A stretch of 64,000 bases of DNA from Lineus longissimus (GCF_910592395.1 NC_088314.1:12834001-12898000); one strand, 5' to 3'. Counted from the stretch's first letter, positions 48,528-60,229 are shown. Notes: generated by a model not told the origin, from the sequence alone. A program made the numbers and translations.

Positions 48528-48954
48528 GATTTGTTCCAACTCCAACAACTCCGAACAAACATTGACAACTGGGAACCAACCAACTATTTGATGCTAATAC
48601 TTGGGTATCTGGAGATCAAACTCAGCCTAATGAATATGTCTAAATCATTTTAGAGTAATGTTTTTCAAGTTTGCAGCTGTGTCAAAATTTTAGACACACC
48701 CTGTACTTGTTTAATTTGTCCAGAACATCGTGATGGGTTCTGACCAAGTCTACATTTGGAATCTTTATTTGTTGAAATTGTGTCTTCGATATTGCATAAG
48801 CCCACTTCGACCTGCCAGCATGACTGATAATTTGCTAGTTGTAAATAAGGAAAGATAATAATTATATTGTGTTATGGTCATTTCATTTCGTATCATTATG
48901 CTGTATTAGAAGAGAGGATAAGAGATTGTTCCGCTAACTGTTGCGGTTGTTGGT

Positions 48955-49445
48955 TTGACTTTATTTCAAGATAGCGGTTTCAGAGCGGGTTTTTTGCAGA
49001 AGTACGGTTTCATCCATCTTATCTTTAGATGGCGGAATCGTTCCGTTGCTGAGCCAGGACGGGGACCAGCATAAATCTGACTCACAGAGATCTCTGGTGA
49101 AATTCTGCGAGTCAAAAGATCGGCGGGATTATGTTTTGTGTGGGCAGGCATCTGATGTCACCTGGGAACTGTTGAATCAAGTTCACACAGTTTTGAATAT
49201 ATGTTGGTAACCTTTTTTCAAAGTTAACCTGTTGGATGACTATCTGTGAGTCAATCCACATGACCCTTTTCTTTATGGTGAGAGTTGTTTCGCAGTGCGT
49301 TGTGTATTGCAGTAACCACACCCAGTAGTTCCATACAGAGAATTGTGGTGTCCGGGAGCAGCTTAACCCTTGTTTTAACCATGAGCAGAGATGTGCGGTT
49401 TTCACTGACCAAACATGCAATGCTGCCATAGCATGATGGTGAAGC
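48955..49445 (-). pseudogene. Decayed BEL/Pao RNase H fragment
   Basis: On the minus strand: KKRVMWIDSQIVIQQVN (the W-x-DS of RNase H), RLPTYIQNCVNLIQQFPGDI, then after a frame change PAHTKHNPADLLTR, the usual RNase H/linker signature of Pao elements. Several frame changes and no LTR nearby. It is a domain that the element at 1-6968 lacks, so it comes from another copy. Confidence 0.72.
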
Positions 49446-49622
49446 ATTGCTATAGTCGTACTTCCACCTATCAAATCCCCGTGTTTTTTGCGCTTACACC
49501 TATCAATTGCCGTGTCTAAATAGACCCGTGTGTCAAATCCCCGTGTCTATTAGCCCCATCGAGCTTGATGGGGCTAATCGGGGGCTAATTTAGACCCGTG
49601 CAGTGTCATGTTTGATACGTAC
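49446..49622. repeat. Short repeats and perfect hairpin
   Basis: TCAAATCCCCGTGT-like words recur at about 49473, 49500 and 49531. A perfect hairpin TTAGCCCCATC...GATGGGGCTAA lies at 49550-49577. Confidence 0.6.
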
Positions 49623-50009
49623 GTTGTATGTCCCTTGTTTCATCCTGAAATTCTCATGCCAATCCTTTTCGGTCCATGTCTTAAGGACAATCTCTCGCCA
49701 GAAGTCCCCTGACCCGACTTTCACCCATATCCCTCGTTGAACGCGTAGGCCTACGTTCAGACCGCCAACATCGTCATAACCTGTCCGATTCATCAACAGC
49801 ATCATCATTTGGAAGATCATCATCATGAAGTTCCGCAGTTTTCTTCGCCTGTACGCCATATACAACGGCTTTCTACGTTTCGATGCCGTCGTTGAACATG
49901 GCAGATTCTCCAAAGCACTGTTTTTTCGAGAAAGTATCGTCTTCACAATAGAACAGAAGGTTTTTTTCAACAGAAAATCGCATTTTAACTTGGAAGATGC
50001 TAAATGCAA
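49623..50009 (-). CDS. HARBI1-like transposase first exon (possible)
   Basis: An ATG at 50007-50009 on the minus strand opens a basic N-terminal region (SKRRKPLYMAYRRRK). This leads to GDFWREIVLKTWTEKDWHEN and FRMKQGTYN, which resembles the start of Harbinger-derived nucleases (W..V...W..EF.FRM...F). A GTACGT donor follows directly at 49622. The downstream catalytic exon is not found; 48955-49445 is Pao sequence. So this is a partial gene at best. It is head to head with the MULE-like gene, with 60 bases between the two ATGs. Confidence 0.5.
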
Positions 50010-51402
50010 TCACCTACAGTACCCGCCTCGTTTTGAAAATAGATTCTTGGGATCTCCTCCAGATGAAACATGGCGGCCAATTCAGAAGTGGCGGGCCTGT
50101 TCGATGAGTTTGTTTCGAGCCATTTCGGCATCGCAAACTCATGCGAGAGAGTGAAAGAGATACTGTGCTCTTTTGAAACGTTGACAACCACATCATACAC
50201 AGTTTGGAAAAGCGAAAAAAGCTTTGGTGAAGGTAATTATTCACATACAATGATACATGGTACTATGTATGTAGACTATAGTGTATGATACACTATAGTG
50301 TATGTAGGCCTAAATATACATGCTAAACTAATTATATACTCGTGCATGTTATGTATGAAGGCAGTTATAGCCTACCAGTACCCTAAATTATAGGCTACTA
50401 TACTAGACTACACGCGCATAGCCATAAAATGTGAAGAAGTTGCAGTCAACTGAAATTTGGAAAACAGCGGATGCTTTCCAATCTTGGTTTTCGAAACAAT
50501 GGCTGTCTGTGTCTGTGTCAGAGGTAAGTTAAAACAAAAATGGCACCCATTTTGGTTGCGCTATCCGTTGATCAAATTCTTTTTATGAGAGGGGATGTGA
50601 TCAGTACCAGGTACTCGGGCAACAACAAAAATTATGATGTCGTTTTCACACATGATTGAAACTTAAGTGTTTACTGAATCTTTTATTTTAGACGTGGCAA
50701 TATAGGAGGATGCTTCCAGCTTGTCTGTGTATTGAATCTTTGTTCTCACTATTTCAGAGATGGGTACAGGCTTTCCAGAATGGTCGATTCTTGGTTCAGG
50801 TTCGAACAAACAATGGTCTGGAGCGACAAAATAAACTGTTCAAACACACATATCTGAAGCACTATAGTGAGAAGTCGCTGTCAAAGATGTTGACCACATT
50901 GATCAAGGAGTTTCTACCGGAGAGACTTTAGCAGTAAGTCATTTTTGAGCCCAATAGTAATTTGCAGGGGTGCAGATAATGATATATCGCATGAGTGATA
51001 AATGTAAGAGTGTTACTTTAGTGCGAGTTGCGAGTTGCGAGTTACAAAATGCGAGTTGCGAGTTACAAAGTGCGAGTTGTGAGTTACAAAGTGCGAGTTG
51101 CGAGTTACAAAATGCGAGTTGCGAGTTACAATGTGCGAGTTGCGAGTTAAAAAATGCGAGTTGCGAGTTACAAAGTGCGAGTTGCGAGTTACAAAGTGCG
51201 AGTTGCGAGTTACAAAATGCGAGTTGCGGGTTACAAAATGCGAGTTGCGAGTTAAAAAATGCGAGTTGCGAGTTACAAAATGCGAGTTGCGAGTTACAAA
51301 GTGCGAGTTGCGAGTTACAAAATGCGAGTTGCGAGTTACAAAGTGCGAGTTGCGAGTTAAAAAATGCGAGTTGCGAGTTACAAAGTGCGAGTTGCGAGTT
51401 AC

Positions 51403-51591
51403 AAAGTCATCCTCTTCATGTGATACTTTAACAGCCACAGTTTCATTAGAATGACAACACTTCAAGACTTTCCCAAAGCCGCCACTGCCTATCTCCTCCT
51501 TTCCTTTGAGATCATGGTACCGAAAGCGTGGTATCCCAGCAAACAAAGGCTCGTGTTTATTTGATGTCCCGATTGATGGAAGTTTGAACAT
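51403..51591 (-). pseudogene. Protein kinase N-lobe exon fragment
   Basis: ATG at 51589-51591 on the minus strand. It encodes PRFRYHDLKGKEEIGSGGFG, the glycine-rich loop, then KVLKCC, TVAVKVSHEEDDF with the ATP-binding Lys. This is a kinase N lobe up to the start of the C helix. The exon ends exactly where the minisatellite begins, and the first bases of the array (GTAACT) form a donor. No C lobe is found at lower coordinates, so this is a captured or orphaned fragment. The open frame continuing as VTRNSHF repeats is the array, not protein. Confidence 0.75.
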
Positions 51592-52189
51592 TTTGTACAC
51601 ATAAAATGACAGGATTCAAAGATGGAAACACCAAACGCCAAATAAAACAACGTGAGAAGCCAGAAAGGATCATGGGTGCTATCCTGAAGCTACAGCTGAT
51701 GTATATCCAGTTGCAAAGATCATACTGAGAATTAGACTAAGGTCATTGAAACATGTGTCAGTGTGGTCCATCTCATCAACCTTATCACCAGCCACTTGGT
51801 GAGCCCTAATTTTTCTCAGCTGGGTGACTGTTTATGATTTGATACACAGTGTGCATTTATAAGCTGGTGTATACAGTTTCAGTGATGTTGGGGAAGCTCC
51901 ATGTCTTATAGACATCATACATGTTGACTGTTTCTGATTTTTGCAGGATCTTGAGAATTTGAGTTGGAAAGTTTTAGCAAAATAACCAAAAACTGGAGGC
52001 TAGATTGTTCAGTCTAACTAATATAAGGGCAGCTAGCTGGACATCATTGACATTAGAAAGGAATATACCCGATAACTTGAATTAACCCATTACCGTTATT
52101 AGGTGGCCTTGGTCTTTGACTGCTATCACAATATGCATCTATATAGGCCTAGTGCCTTGTCAAAGTGAGATTACGGACGGGTCTGTCAG

Positions 52190-53101
52190 CGGCGGGCAGA
52201 AAATGCATGCTGCATACCGTCTGCAGACTGGGGGTTTTCTCATGAGTCAATAGAATCTAAGGTCTGGAATTAGGGGACCATATCAGCAGTTGCTTTCAGC
52301 CAACTTCTGTATTAAAATTAAGATCTGGAATTAGGGGACCATCTCAACAGTTGCCATGTGATTTTCACACTAAAAAATAAGAGGCCATTTCAGGTATATG
52401 CCAAACGGTAGAACAAAGATTATCTAGGCCGTTGTGCAAACAGGCTTTGCGATACACCACGAGTTGGGGTGTAGGCCTAAATTCCTTTAACTGTGAACCA
52501 AGTGCATCCACTGGCACCCTACATGTATGTGTGACTCGCACGGATTTAGCACGTAGGGCCTACATGATGCTAATCAGCTAGGATGTATCTTGTGACCAGG
52601 ACTGTAGTGATAAACATTTGCCTGAAAACATTTTTTATTTGGCCTAACAACACCTGTTTAGAATGTCAAAGAGGCCGGTATTTTCACTTAACATCAAGAG
52701 ACAGAGGAGAACTGTCAAGGTGGGTGTTTGATATACAATGGTTTTCTGTTCCCTGGGTTTCTTCATTCTGTTATCTTTAATTATATTTACCCATGTCATT
52801 CAGCACTTTTTATCATGAAATGCTGCCTTTGAGACGAACCCAACCTTGCCGGCCAATCAACCAGGCGCACGAGGCACAACAGGCCGATACAATATACATG
52901 TTCTGTATTAAGTACGTCATCAAAACAATCTTCCTGCAAGATGATTCACAGGTAATTCAAATATAAGAAAACAAACTTTGAAAAAAGTTGGCGCAAAGCA
53001 ACTACTGATATGGTTTTTTAATTCCAAACCTTAGATTCTATTGACTCATGAGAAAACCCCCAGTCTGCAGACGGTATGCAGCATGCATTTTCTGCCCGCC
53101 A
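52190..53101. mobile_element. TIR element, 10-bp target duplication (MULE-like MITE)
   Basis: Long near-perfect inverted ends of about 83 bases start GGCGGGCAGAAAATGCATGC. GGTCTGTCAG occurs on both sides (52180-52189 and 53102-53111), one base off each end. A 9-10-bp duplication fits MULE-type elements. No transposase inside. Nested in the minisatellite-ended element. Confidence 0.78.
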
Positions 53102-54415
53102 GGTCTGTCAGTCATATCAGTCATGTCAGTTGATCATTGACAACCACATTTTATATTGTTATAAAAAGAAACCTGTTTTGTAAATGTATGATTGTTTTGT
53201 TACTAAAAGTAGGCCCATTAATTAAAAATTGGAGCCCTGTGGGCTAAGGCCCATTACGAGCAAATTTGACCCTAGTAATCTGCAGCAATGAAAACTCATT
53301 CGATATACGCCTATACCATGCCCATGGACCTTTATAGTATAAAGGTACATGGCCTAACAGTTTAAAGGTCCATGGCCTAACAGTTCATTGATAGCCTTGA
53401 TTGGGTTAATTTAAAAATGGACCAACATCCTGTAGTACACAGTGATGTTTACTATTGTTTGTGCAGGACTGATACTAAGTAATGCCACATGTGCTGTAAA
53501 AGGATTCTTGAACTTTCACCACAGGAGGTCAACCCAGAGCCATAACTGATAAAGACATCCATACTTGATTATGTTCAGGAGGCGGAACCTGGAGTTGCTT
53601 TGTAACTCGCAACTCGCATTTTGTAACTCGCAACTCGCACTTTGTAACTCGCAACTCGCATTTTGTAACTCGCAACTCGCATTTTGTAACTCGCAACTCG
53701 CACTTTGTAACTCGCAACTCGCACTTTGTAACTCGCAACTCGCACTTTGTAACTCGCAACTCGCATTTTTTAACTCGCAACTTGCATTTTTTAACTCGCA
53801 ACTCGCACATTGTAACTCGCAACTCGCACTTTGTAACTCGCAACTCGCACTTTGTAACTCGCAACTCGCAACTCGCATAAAAGAAACCCTCTAAATGTAA
53901 TGGCAGATCAACAACACTTTAATATATTCTTTTTGCATTCCAGTCTCAGCAATTTGAAAAGGTATTTTATTGAAGATGTTATCATGCACATTTTATCGAC
54001 GTGTTGTGCACGTGTATGCATCCTCTTGTCTGTGCATTGGTCTTTGGTTGCTATGCTTTGGTGTTGGTTGCTATGCTTTGGTCTTTGTGTGATGTCATTG
54101 TAAATTTCTGTCCATGTCTTTTACGCCCACCCGGTCATGGTTTTTGTTCAGTTGCCAATTGACAAAAGTCTCATTTGAGTTCAATCATAATTTATCAGGG
54201 TCCAAATTCCCAGAAGATACTGTGACTTGCTAGTTATTATCTATTATTATGACATAAATACAGAAATAACCCAGCGGGATTTCGAAGACACTGCTTCCTG
54301 ATACACTTACCAATGCTCACACACATCAAGGTGTTCAAAGTTGTTGGAGGATGAATTCGACAATGAGCTCTTGATTGGTTTATTTCATGACGATTGGATT
54401 TCTTTCTATTTTCAG

Positions 54416-56267
54416 CTACATTGATATATACAGTGTGTCCTCATCAGAGTACAGGGGGTACAAGGAAGACGTGCTGCCACGTTTCCTTCATGAGCGACCC
54501 AAGCAGTTTATTGAGCACTGCAAGAAACGCTATACCAATTCATCAGGTGTTGAACTCTCTGGTGACCAGCCCAGTGAACCAGGAAAATTCAGAGTGATAA
54601 GTGAGGATGGTAGAAACTGCTATGAAGTTAACCATGGGATGGACTCTGAGTCTCCATCATGCACCTGTCCTGACTTTGCCTTGACTTTCTGGCCCTGCAA
54701 GCATTTTTTTGCTATTTGGAATGCTGATAAAGGTTACGCATGGAATTCCTTACCAGCCTGGTACATGAATTCGCCATTCCTAAGTATTGACAATCATGTC
54801 ATATTTAGGTCGAAACAAGAGGTTGCGGCTGTATCCGAATCAGTATCACCGATACCGTCTGTTTCTCCTCAACCATCTGATTCTTCTTCCGTGACAAACG
54901 AAAACAGTGATTGTGAAGTTGAAGTGTTGCCTCAAATTCCATTAAAGACTTACCCGAAGAGGACGACTGTCTCAAAATGTGTGGAGTACCTTTCAACACT
55001 GAAGAATATGGTGTATGACGTTACTGATGAGGAGGACTTGAACAATTTCCAGGCAGTGCTCCAAGAACAACTCGATCGCCTGAAGGCTGGTTGTGATATT
55101 GATTCTGGCTTGACTGTGCTAAATTCTTCAAAACAGACCACCAAAAAAAAACCCATCCAAAAGCTGGCAACCACCAAACTACTAAACATCCCATCAGCTT
55201 TGAAAAGAAAAAACAATTTTTCAGGGCGCGTAGGTAAAAGGGCAAATCTGATGAAGACGAACTTTCAAGTCAATGTGCCCGTGGACTTAAAAATACATCG
55301 AAAAAGAAAAACGGACAATGCATCGTCAAAACGCGTGTGTGATTGCGCAGGAAGTCACGAGATGCCGCTCACACCAGCTATGCCCTCCATGCCATCTGTG
55401 TCATTAGAGACACCCGTATCCTCCAAGCCATCCGTGTCGCCCAACGAATTCGTCTCGTCTGAGCCATCCATGTTCTCCAAGTTATCTGTCCCCTTCAAAT
55501 CCAAGCCATCCGAACCCTCAAAGCAATCTGAGTCACAAGTGTTTGCCAAGCCAACTGTGTTCTCCAAGCCAAACATGTCCGCAAAGCCATCAGTGCCAGC
55601 CGTGCACTCTTTGAACAAAACTGTTGTGAAAATTGCTCCTCACAGTATCACTTCACTTCAGCTACACTCGCTTTGTTCTGAACTCCCAAAAGGGAAACTT
55701 CTGGCACTGAAAGCAATGGACCCAGTCTTCAGGGAAGGTTGGCTATATGACGAAATACTCAATGCCTATTTCAATTGCTTGTGTCGTGAAAACCAGAACT
55801 TACTATATATCTCCTCTTGCTCAATGCTCATCATTGAAAAAGGTTCCAGTATTGGTTCATTGTTCACGGAAGAGAAAGAAAACTTGGCGGGAGAAACTCT
55901 CATCATTGCGCCGTGGAATTCTAGTGGTGGTCACTGGGTGATGGTGTGTCTTGGCATTGTGAATAGGGTGGTCATTTATATGGATCCATCCCAAAAAATT
56001 GTTGATGGAACAACAGGTGTTAATAGTGTGAAAGCCATCATTGCCCTAAGAATGATGGCCAGGGTGGCCAAAGAGAAGTTTGGCATACAGAGTGTGGCAC
56101 TGTCATGTCCTCCGCACTCCACGCAGAGTGACGGTTCTAGTTGTGGTGTGTATGTGTGCTGGTTTGCCCACCAATTAGGCTTGCAATGGTCTGTTACACA
56201 GCATCTAGACCAGCGTCAGTTCAGAGGACTAATTCTTGAGAAGATCAGGAAATATAATGTATTGTAA
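54416..56267 (+). CDS. SWIM-Ulp1 terminal exon
   Basis: A 1.85-kb exon after TTTTCAG, in phase with the previous exon. SWIM motif at about 54658-54708; low-complexity VSxKPSVS-like repeats at about 55360-55600; Ulp1 core at 55620-56230; stop TAA at 56265-56267. Ulp1 proteases cleave SUMO or related ubiquitin-like proteins; the role in MULE elements is unknown. The clean frame and intact triad contrast with the damage upstream. Confidence 0.88.
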
Positions 56268-56563
56268 AGTTATTGCGCAGTTCCAATATTGGTTTTCGTT
56301 GTTCATGACACCTTGGATTCATTGCATTTTTATCAGTGATTGTTGTAATCAGTTCTTCCAGGATAATACTAGAGAGTTCTTTCGATTCTGTACTCTGTCA
56401 ACGAATATTAGTAACTAGTATTGTATAAAACTATGTTGTCCTTATGAATATATGTATTGAATTTTGCATTCTCGAAGGTGTAAGAACTGCATTACATGTA
56501 ATCAATATTGTGCCTCAGTTGTGTCTTTCTCATTGGGCACTGTTCTTGCCTGGAGCTTGAAAT

Positions 56564-56680
56564 AATGAAATGGCCAGGGCCATTGTGCTCACCTCATGTG
56601 GAGGAAAGATGGATAAAGAGCATGGTCTTGTGTCATGTAGTGTTAGGTTTGATGTAGGTCCAAGCAATTACAATTTCCCA
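56564..56680 (+). mobile_element. Helentron-like element R8, 5' fragment
   Basis: AATGAAATGGCCAGGGCCAT, GCTCACCTCATGTGG, through TTGATGTAGGTCCAAGC, matching the first ~115 bases of R2. Then truncated. A G run (56736-56750) follows at a distance. Confidence 0.75.
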
Positions 56681-57039
56681 ACTAGAGCTGGCCACGGCCA
56701 GCAATGAAGTCGTTGTCGGGCGGGGAGGGGGGATGTGGGGGGGGGGGGGAAGGGTGTCAAAAAGTATGAATATGGAATGGGTGATTTGTGAATTACTGAG
56801 AAAAGTTGATTTAGAAAACAATAATATGATTATTTATTTCTCAAAAATTAACATAAGTATCAAAAATAAAGTTTGGTGTAACCTGTAACTTAATGTTCAC
56901 TCTTAAAGCGACTAGAGCGTGGATTTGGCTTGGGGGATATTTGTCACAAATAACCCTTTCTTTCTGCTCGTTGCAGCTAGTTCTGAGTTCAATGTTGATT
57001 TCGAAGTAATGTGGATATAATAAACTTACAAATTAACAA

Positions 57040-58020
57040 TTACCAGCAACTACTTGTCACTCATTGACTCTTGTCAAAATAGACTGAACATATTATGACT
57101 TCTTAACAAATTTCTTCCCTTTCTTCAAGTGTTAGGAAATGGAATATTTTCCAAATCAGATATCTGTGTGGTTCACAGCGAGTAACTTAATTTCAGTTAC
57201 AAACAAATTACCAGCAACTACTTGTCACTTATTGATTCTTCTCAAAATACACGTAAATTGAACATCATTATGAATTCTTATCAATTTTCTTCCCTTTCTT
57301 GAAGTCTTAGGAAATAGAATGTTTTCCAAATCAGATATCTGTGTGGTTCAAAGCGAGTAACTTAATTTCAGTTACAAACAAATTGCAACTACTTGTCACT
57401 TATTGATTCTTCTCAAAATAGACTGAACATCACCATGAATTCTTTACAACTTTCTTCCCTTTCTTGAAGTCTTAGGAAATGGAATATTTTCCAAATCGGA
57501 TATCTGTGTGGTTCACATTGAGTAACTTAGTTACAGTTACAATGTACAAACAAATTACCAGCAACTACATGTCACTTATTGATTCTTTTCAAAATAGATC
57601 GAACATCATTATGAATTCTTAACAAATTTCTTCTCTTTCTTGAAGTCTTAGGAAATGGACTATTTTCCAAGTCAGATATCTGTGTCGTTCACAGTGAGTA
57701 ACTTTATTACAGTTACAAACAAATTAATGGCAACTACTTGTCACTTATTGATTTTTCTCAAAATAGACTGAACATCACTATAAATTCTTTACAACTTTCT
57801 TCTGTTTCTTCAAGTGTCAGGAAATGGACTATTTTCCGATTCAGATATCTGTGTGGTTCACAGTGAGTAACTTAATTACAGTTACAAACAAATTACTGGC
57901 AACTACTTGTCACTTATTGATTCTTCTCAAAATAGATTGAACATCATAATGAATTCTGAACAAGTTTCTTCTCTTTCTTCAAATGTTAGGAAGTGGAATA
58001 TCGGTGTGGTTCACAGTGAG
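57040..58020 (-). repeat. ~170-bp tandem array derived from the OB-gene last exon
   Basis: About six units; the landmark GCAACTACTTGTCACT recurs with spacings of about 168-177. Each unit contains TTTCTTCCCTTTCTT..TTTTCCAAATCAGATATCTGTGTG, a diverged copy of 58055-58140 in the coding exon next door (TTTCTTACCTTTCTT..TTTTCCAAATCGGATATTTGTGTG). So the array is a run of pseudo-exon units extending from the gene's 3' end. Confidence 0.8.
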
Positions 58021-58027
58021 TAGAAGT

Positions 58028-59609
58028 TCACTGAGGTGTAGCAGGTCTTGTGCTGTCTGAATTCTTTACGGCTTTCTTACCTTTCTTCGTCGACGTGTTA
58101 GGCGACGTAATCTTTTCCAAATCGGATATTTGTGTGCCGTTAATTACAACTTTAACAGTGAGTGGAAGCTCGTTGGAGTGTGGTAGGTTCTGTGCTGTTG
58201 CTGTGAAAACTTGTGCATCTGACTGATTTTCTATGATGCCGAGGACTTCTGGCGTGGTGTCTTCTTCGTTACTAATGGCGATGATTTGCATCCTTTTGCT
58301 TTCTGGTGCGTGTGTTACCTATAGGAATGTAAAATGATAGAAATTGTTACTACATGTATCACTATCATGTTACATAAAGATGCATAAATTCATTAGTCTT
58401 GAAGAATTACTAAAATAAGTTTTGTGTTACATTGTTCAGGATGAACTATTCATATATCATGTCAGAAGTCAATTTTAAAACTAAATGGCTTAATTTTATC
58501 ATTTTACTGCAGTCCTGTAATGTTATGGCTATTTGAGTTGTTTCCATTACATGCTTTCTACTATTACTGCACTTACCATTGATGTTTCAGAGGTATTCTT
58601 TAGGCTAACTTGCCCCTGGTATATGTCGACTTCTACGTTTTCAATCTTGAGTTTCTTATTGATGTGGTCTTCTTTAACGGTGTCAGCGCTCTCATTCCAC
58701 ATTTTGCAGGTCATGGTATGTCCATCCTCTTCCAGGTACACATCTTTTCTTTTCCAATTTGCACCTGTCTTTAGTGGTGAAACCTGCAAAGATATTCCAG
58801 ATTATATTTTTGTTTAGTTGAGACAATTTATTGGGCAAAATTAATGACACATGAAAGTTGTATTGTTCTAATTTTTGGATTAGCATCATTTATTTTGAAT
58901 CTGGTTCATTTGTTGTGTTATAGCCTTGATATGTAGATAGTTAATTTTTTAAAGGAATATCAATGTCTCCAGGTGCAATTTCAGTGACTGAGTGTAATGA
59001 ATAATTCATTCTTACCTGCTTTACAAGTGCTTCCACGGTTACTCTTGTTTTCTTGGGGGATGTCAACGCATCTTTCAAGGATAGTTGCGGGGCATGGAGG
59101 AATTTGTCTTCAAGCCCTTCTGGTGTGGAGAATGGCGTGGTGGAAAATATCTGAAACACAGTTTATATCCATTTCAAAATTAACTGGTTGTATTAACTGG
59201 TCTATAACATGTATGAATGTGTTTGCGGAGTTCCTTATTGTATATGGAGAGTTAGCTACTATAAGTTATAGAGAATGAAACACAATAAAGTGTTTGTGAT
59301 CTTTTTTATCAAACATGTGGAAGATCAGACTACATTGGTGTCCTATTATATTGTGATTTCAGACTTGTGATGATATCATGGAATTTGTTTACCTTCGATT
59401 GAGGTGTTAGCCTTATAGCTTTTTCCTGGTGGTTTATGGTACCATTGTGTATGAGGAGGTAAGCATCTTTCTTTATCATTTTCCTTTCGGATGTATTGCT
59501 CCAATAAACTTGATGCAAATCAGTCTGTCCTGCTATTATGGCAGTTACTGTGGTCATGGATCCTCGAGCACCCGGGTGGTTGAGAATCTTCACTTTTGTT
59601 GTATTCATC
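58028..59609 (-). CDS. OB-fold (RPA-like) single-strand DNA-binding gene, four exons
   Basis: Minus-strand exons with good borders and matching phases: 59609-59393 (starts G|ATGAATACAACAAAAGTG), 59150-59016, 58783-58577 and 58318-58028 (stop TGA). The first exon reads VKILNHPGARGSMTTVTAII and ends RLTPQSK; the second and third together read VTVEALVKQ then ANWKRKDVYLEEDG, TCKMWNES and KKLKIENVEVDIYQGQVSLK, an OB fold of RPA70 type (KRK...DG..L..W, then L.I.NV.V....LSL). RPA-like proteins are known companions of Helitron/Helentron helicases. It lies just downstream, on the same strand, of the helicase-endonuclease ORF at 60230-61489, so both probably come from one rolling-circle element. Exact function unproven. 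Confidence 0.72.
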
Positions 59610-60229
59610 CTACAAGAAAAAGATAGAATGGATTGGTTAGATAATGGTAGTGATAATTGAGTAATATGAGCAAACTATAAATCCTGCAATAGAAGCATGT
59701 TTCATCATGGCAAGTACTTTAGGATGTCTGGTTGCCTCTCATTATCAGAAAGTTGCTCTGTAACATATTGTACATAAAAACTGGAGTATAGGGGCAGGGC
59801 AATTGCTTTGCAGATGTGACTTGTCCGTCTAAAAAATTTGTTGTTCAGGGGATCGGGAGAACAAGTAAAATCTAACATTGTCAGTACTGTTGTATGGACT
59901 TCAGTTTTTATATGAAATAAATAAATGTGTATTGTTTTAAAATCTTATACTTACTAGTGACATGTGATAGTGTCCAGTGGGTGCATTGGTGCACGAGCTC
60001 AAAGTAAACTTTGAGCGCTTATGCCAAAGCCCCAATTGGGGCATGATGTCTAGCACTCTTACTTGTATTTTTTTTTTTTTGGAGGGGGGATGATTTGATT
60101 TTGCTTGTTGTTAATTTTGATTTGCATTCAATTGTAGGTGCTATTACACCGTAACAGTATTTCAATTCACACTATTTTCCATTACACAAGTAGATATTCT
60201 GATGATGCTCTCAATTGATTTTGTGCAAT

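Larger units (their letters stand above)
51019..53878. mobile_element. Element with GCGAGTTGCGAGTTAC minisatellite ends
   Basis: The left array (51022-51402) has about 18 units of 21 bases, TGCGAGTTGCGAGTTACAAA with minor variants. The right array (53598-53876) carries about 13 units in the opposite orientation. Between lie a kinase exon and a second TIR element. The whole sits in the last intron of the MULE-Ulp1 gene. Ends are TGCGAGTTGCGAGTTGCGAG on both sides; flanks TTTAG and TAAAAG give no clear duplication. Confidence 0.7.
50070..56267 (+). pseudogene. MULE-derived gene with SWIM finger and Ulp1 protease, DDE core missing
   Basis: Exons: 50070-50232 (starts MAANSEVAGLFDEF, ends KSEKSFGE), 50446-50523, 50758-50933 and 54416-56267. 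The third carries RTNNGLERQNKLFKHTYLK, typical of the C end of MULE transposases. The last has a SWIM finger (CTCPDFALTFWPCKHFF), a Pro/Ser/Lys-rich linker and a Ulp1-type cysteine protease with all key residues: His (GGHWVMV, codon 55931), Asp (YMDP, 55983), Gln (56124) and Cys (DGSSCGVYVC, 56142). MULE-SWIM-Ulp1 fusions are known in animals and plants (KUL/Kaonashi-type). Two lesions: the DDE catalytic exons expected between 50232 and 50446 are absent and phases do not match there, and a TAG at 50929-50931 sits five bases before the exon's donor, with family-like sequence continuing in frame after it. The 54416 exon alone remains fully open. Confidence 0.85.

Noticed and set aside
50970-53894. 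Open frames ASCELQN, VTKCELR, VTRNSHF and NSQLALC
   Set aside because: Produced by the 21-bp GCGAGTTGCGAGTTAC arrays. Only the first ~63 residues of the 51591 frame are kinase.
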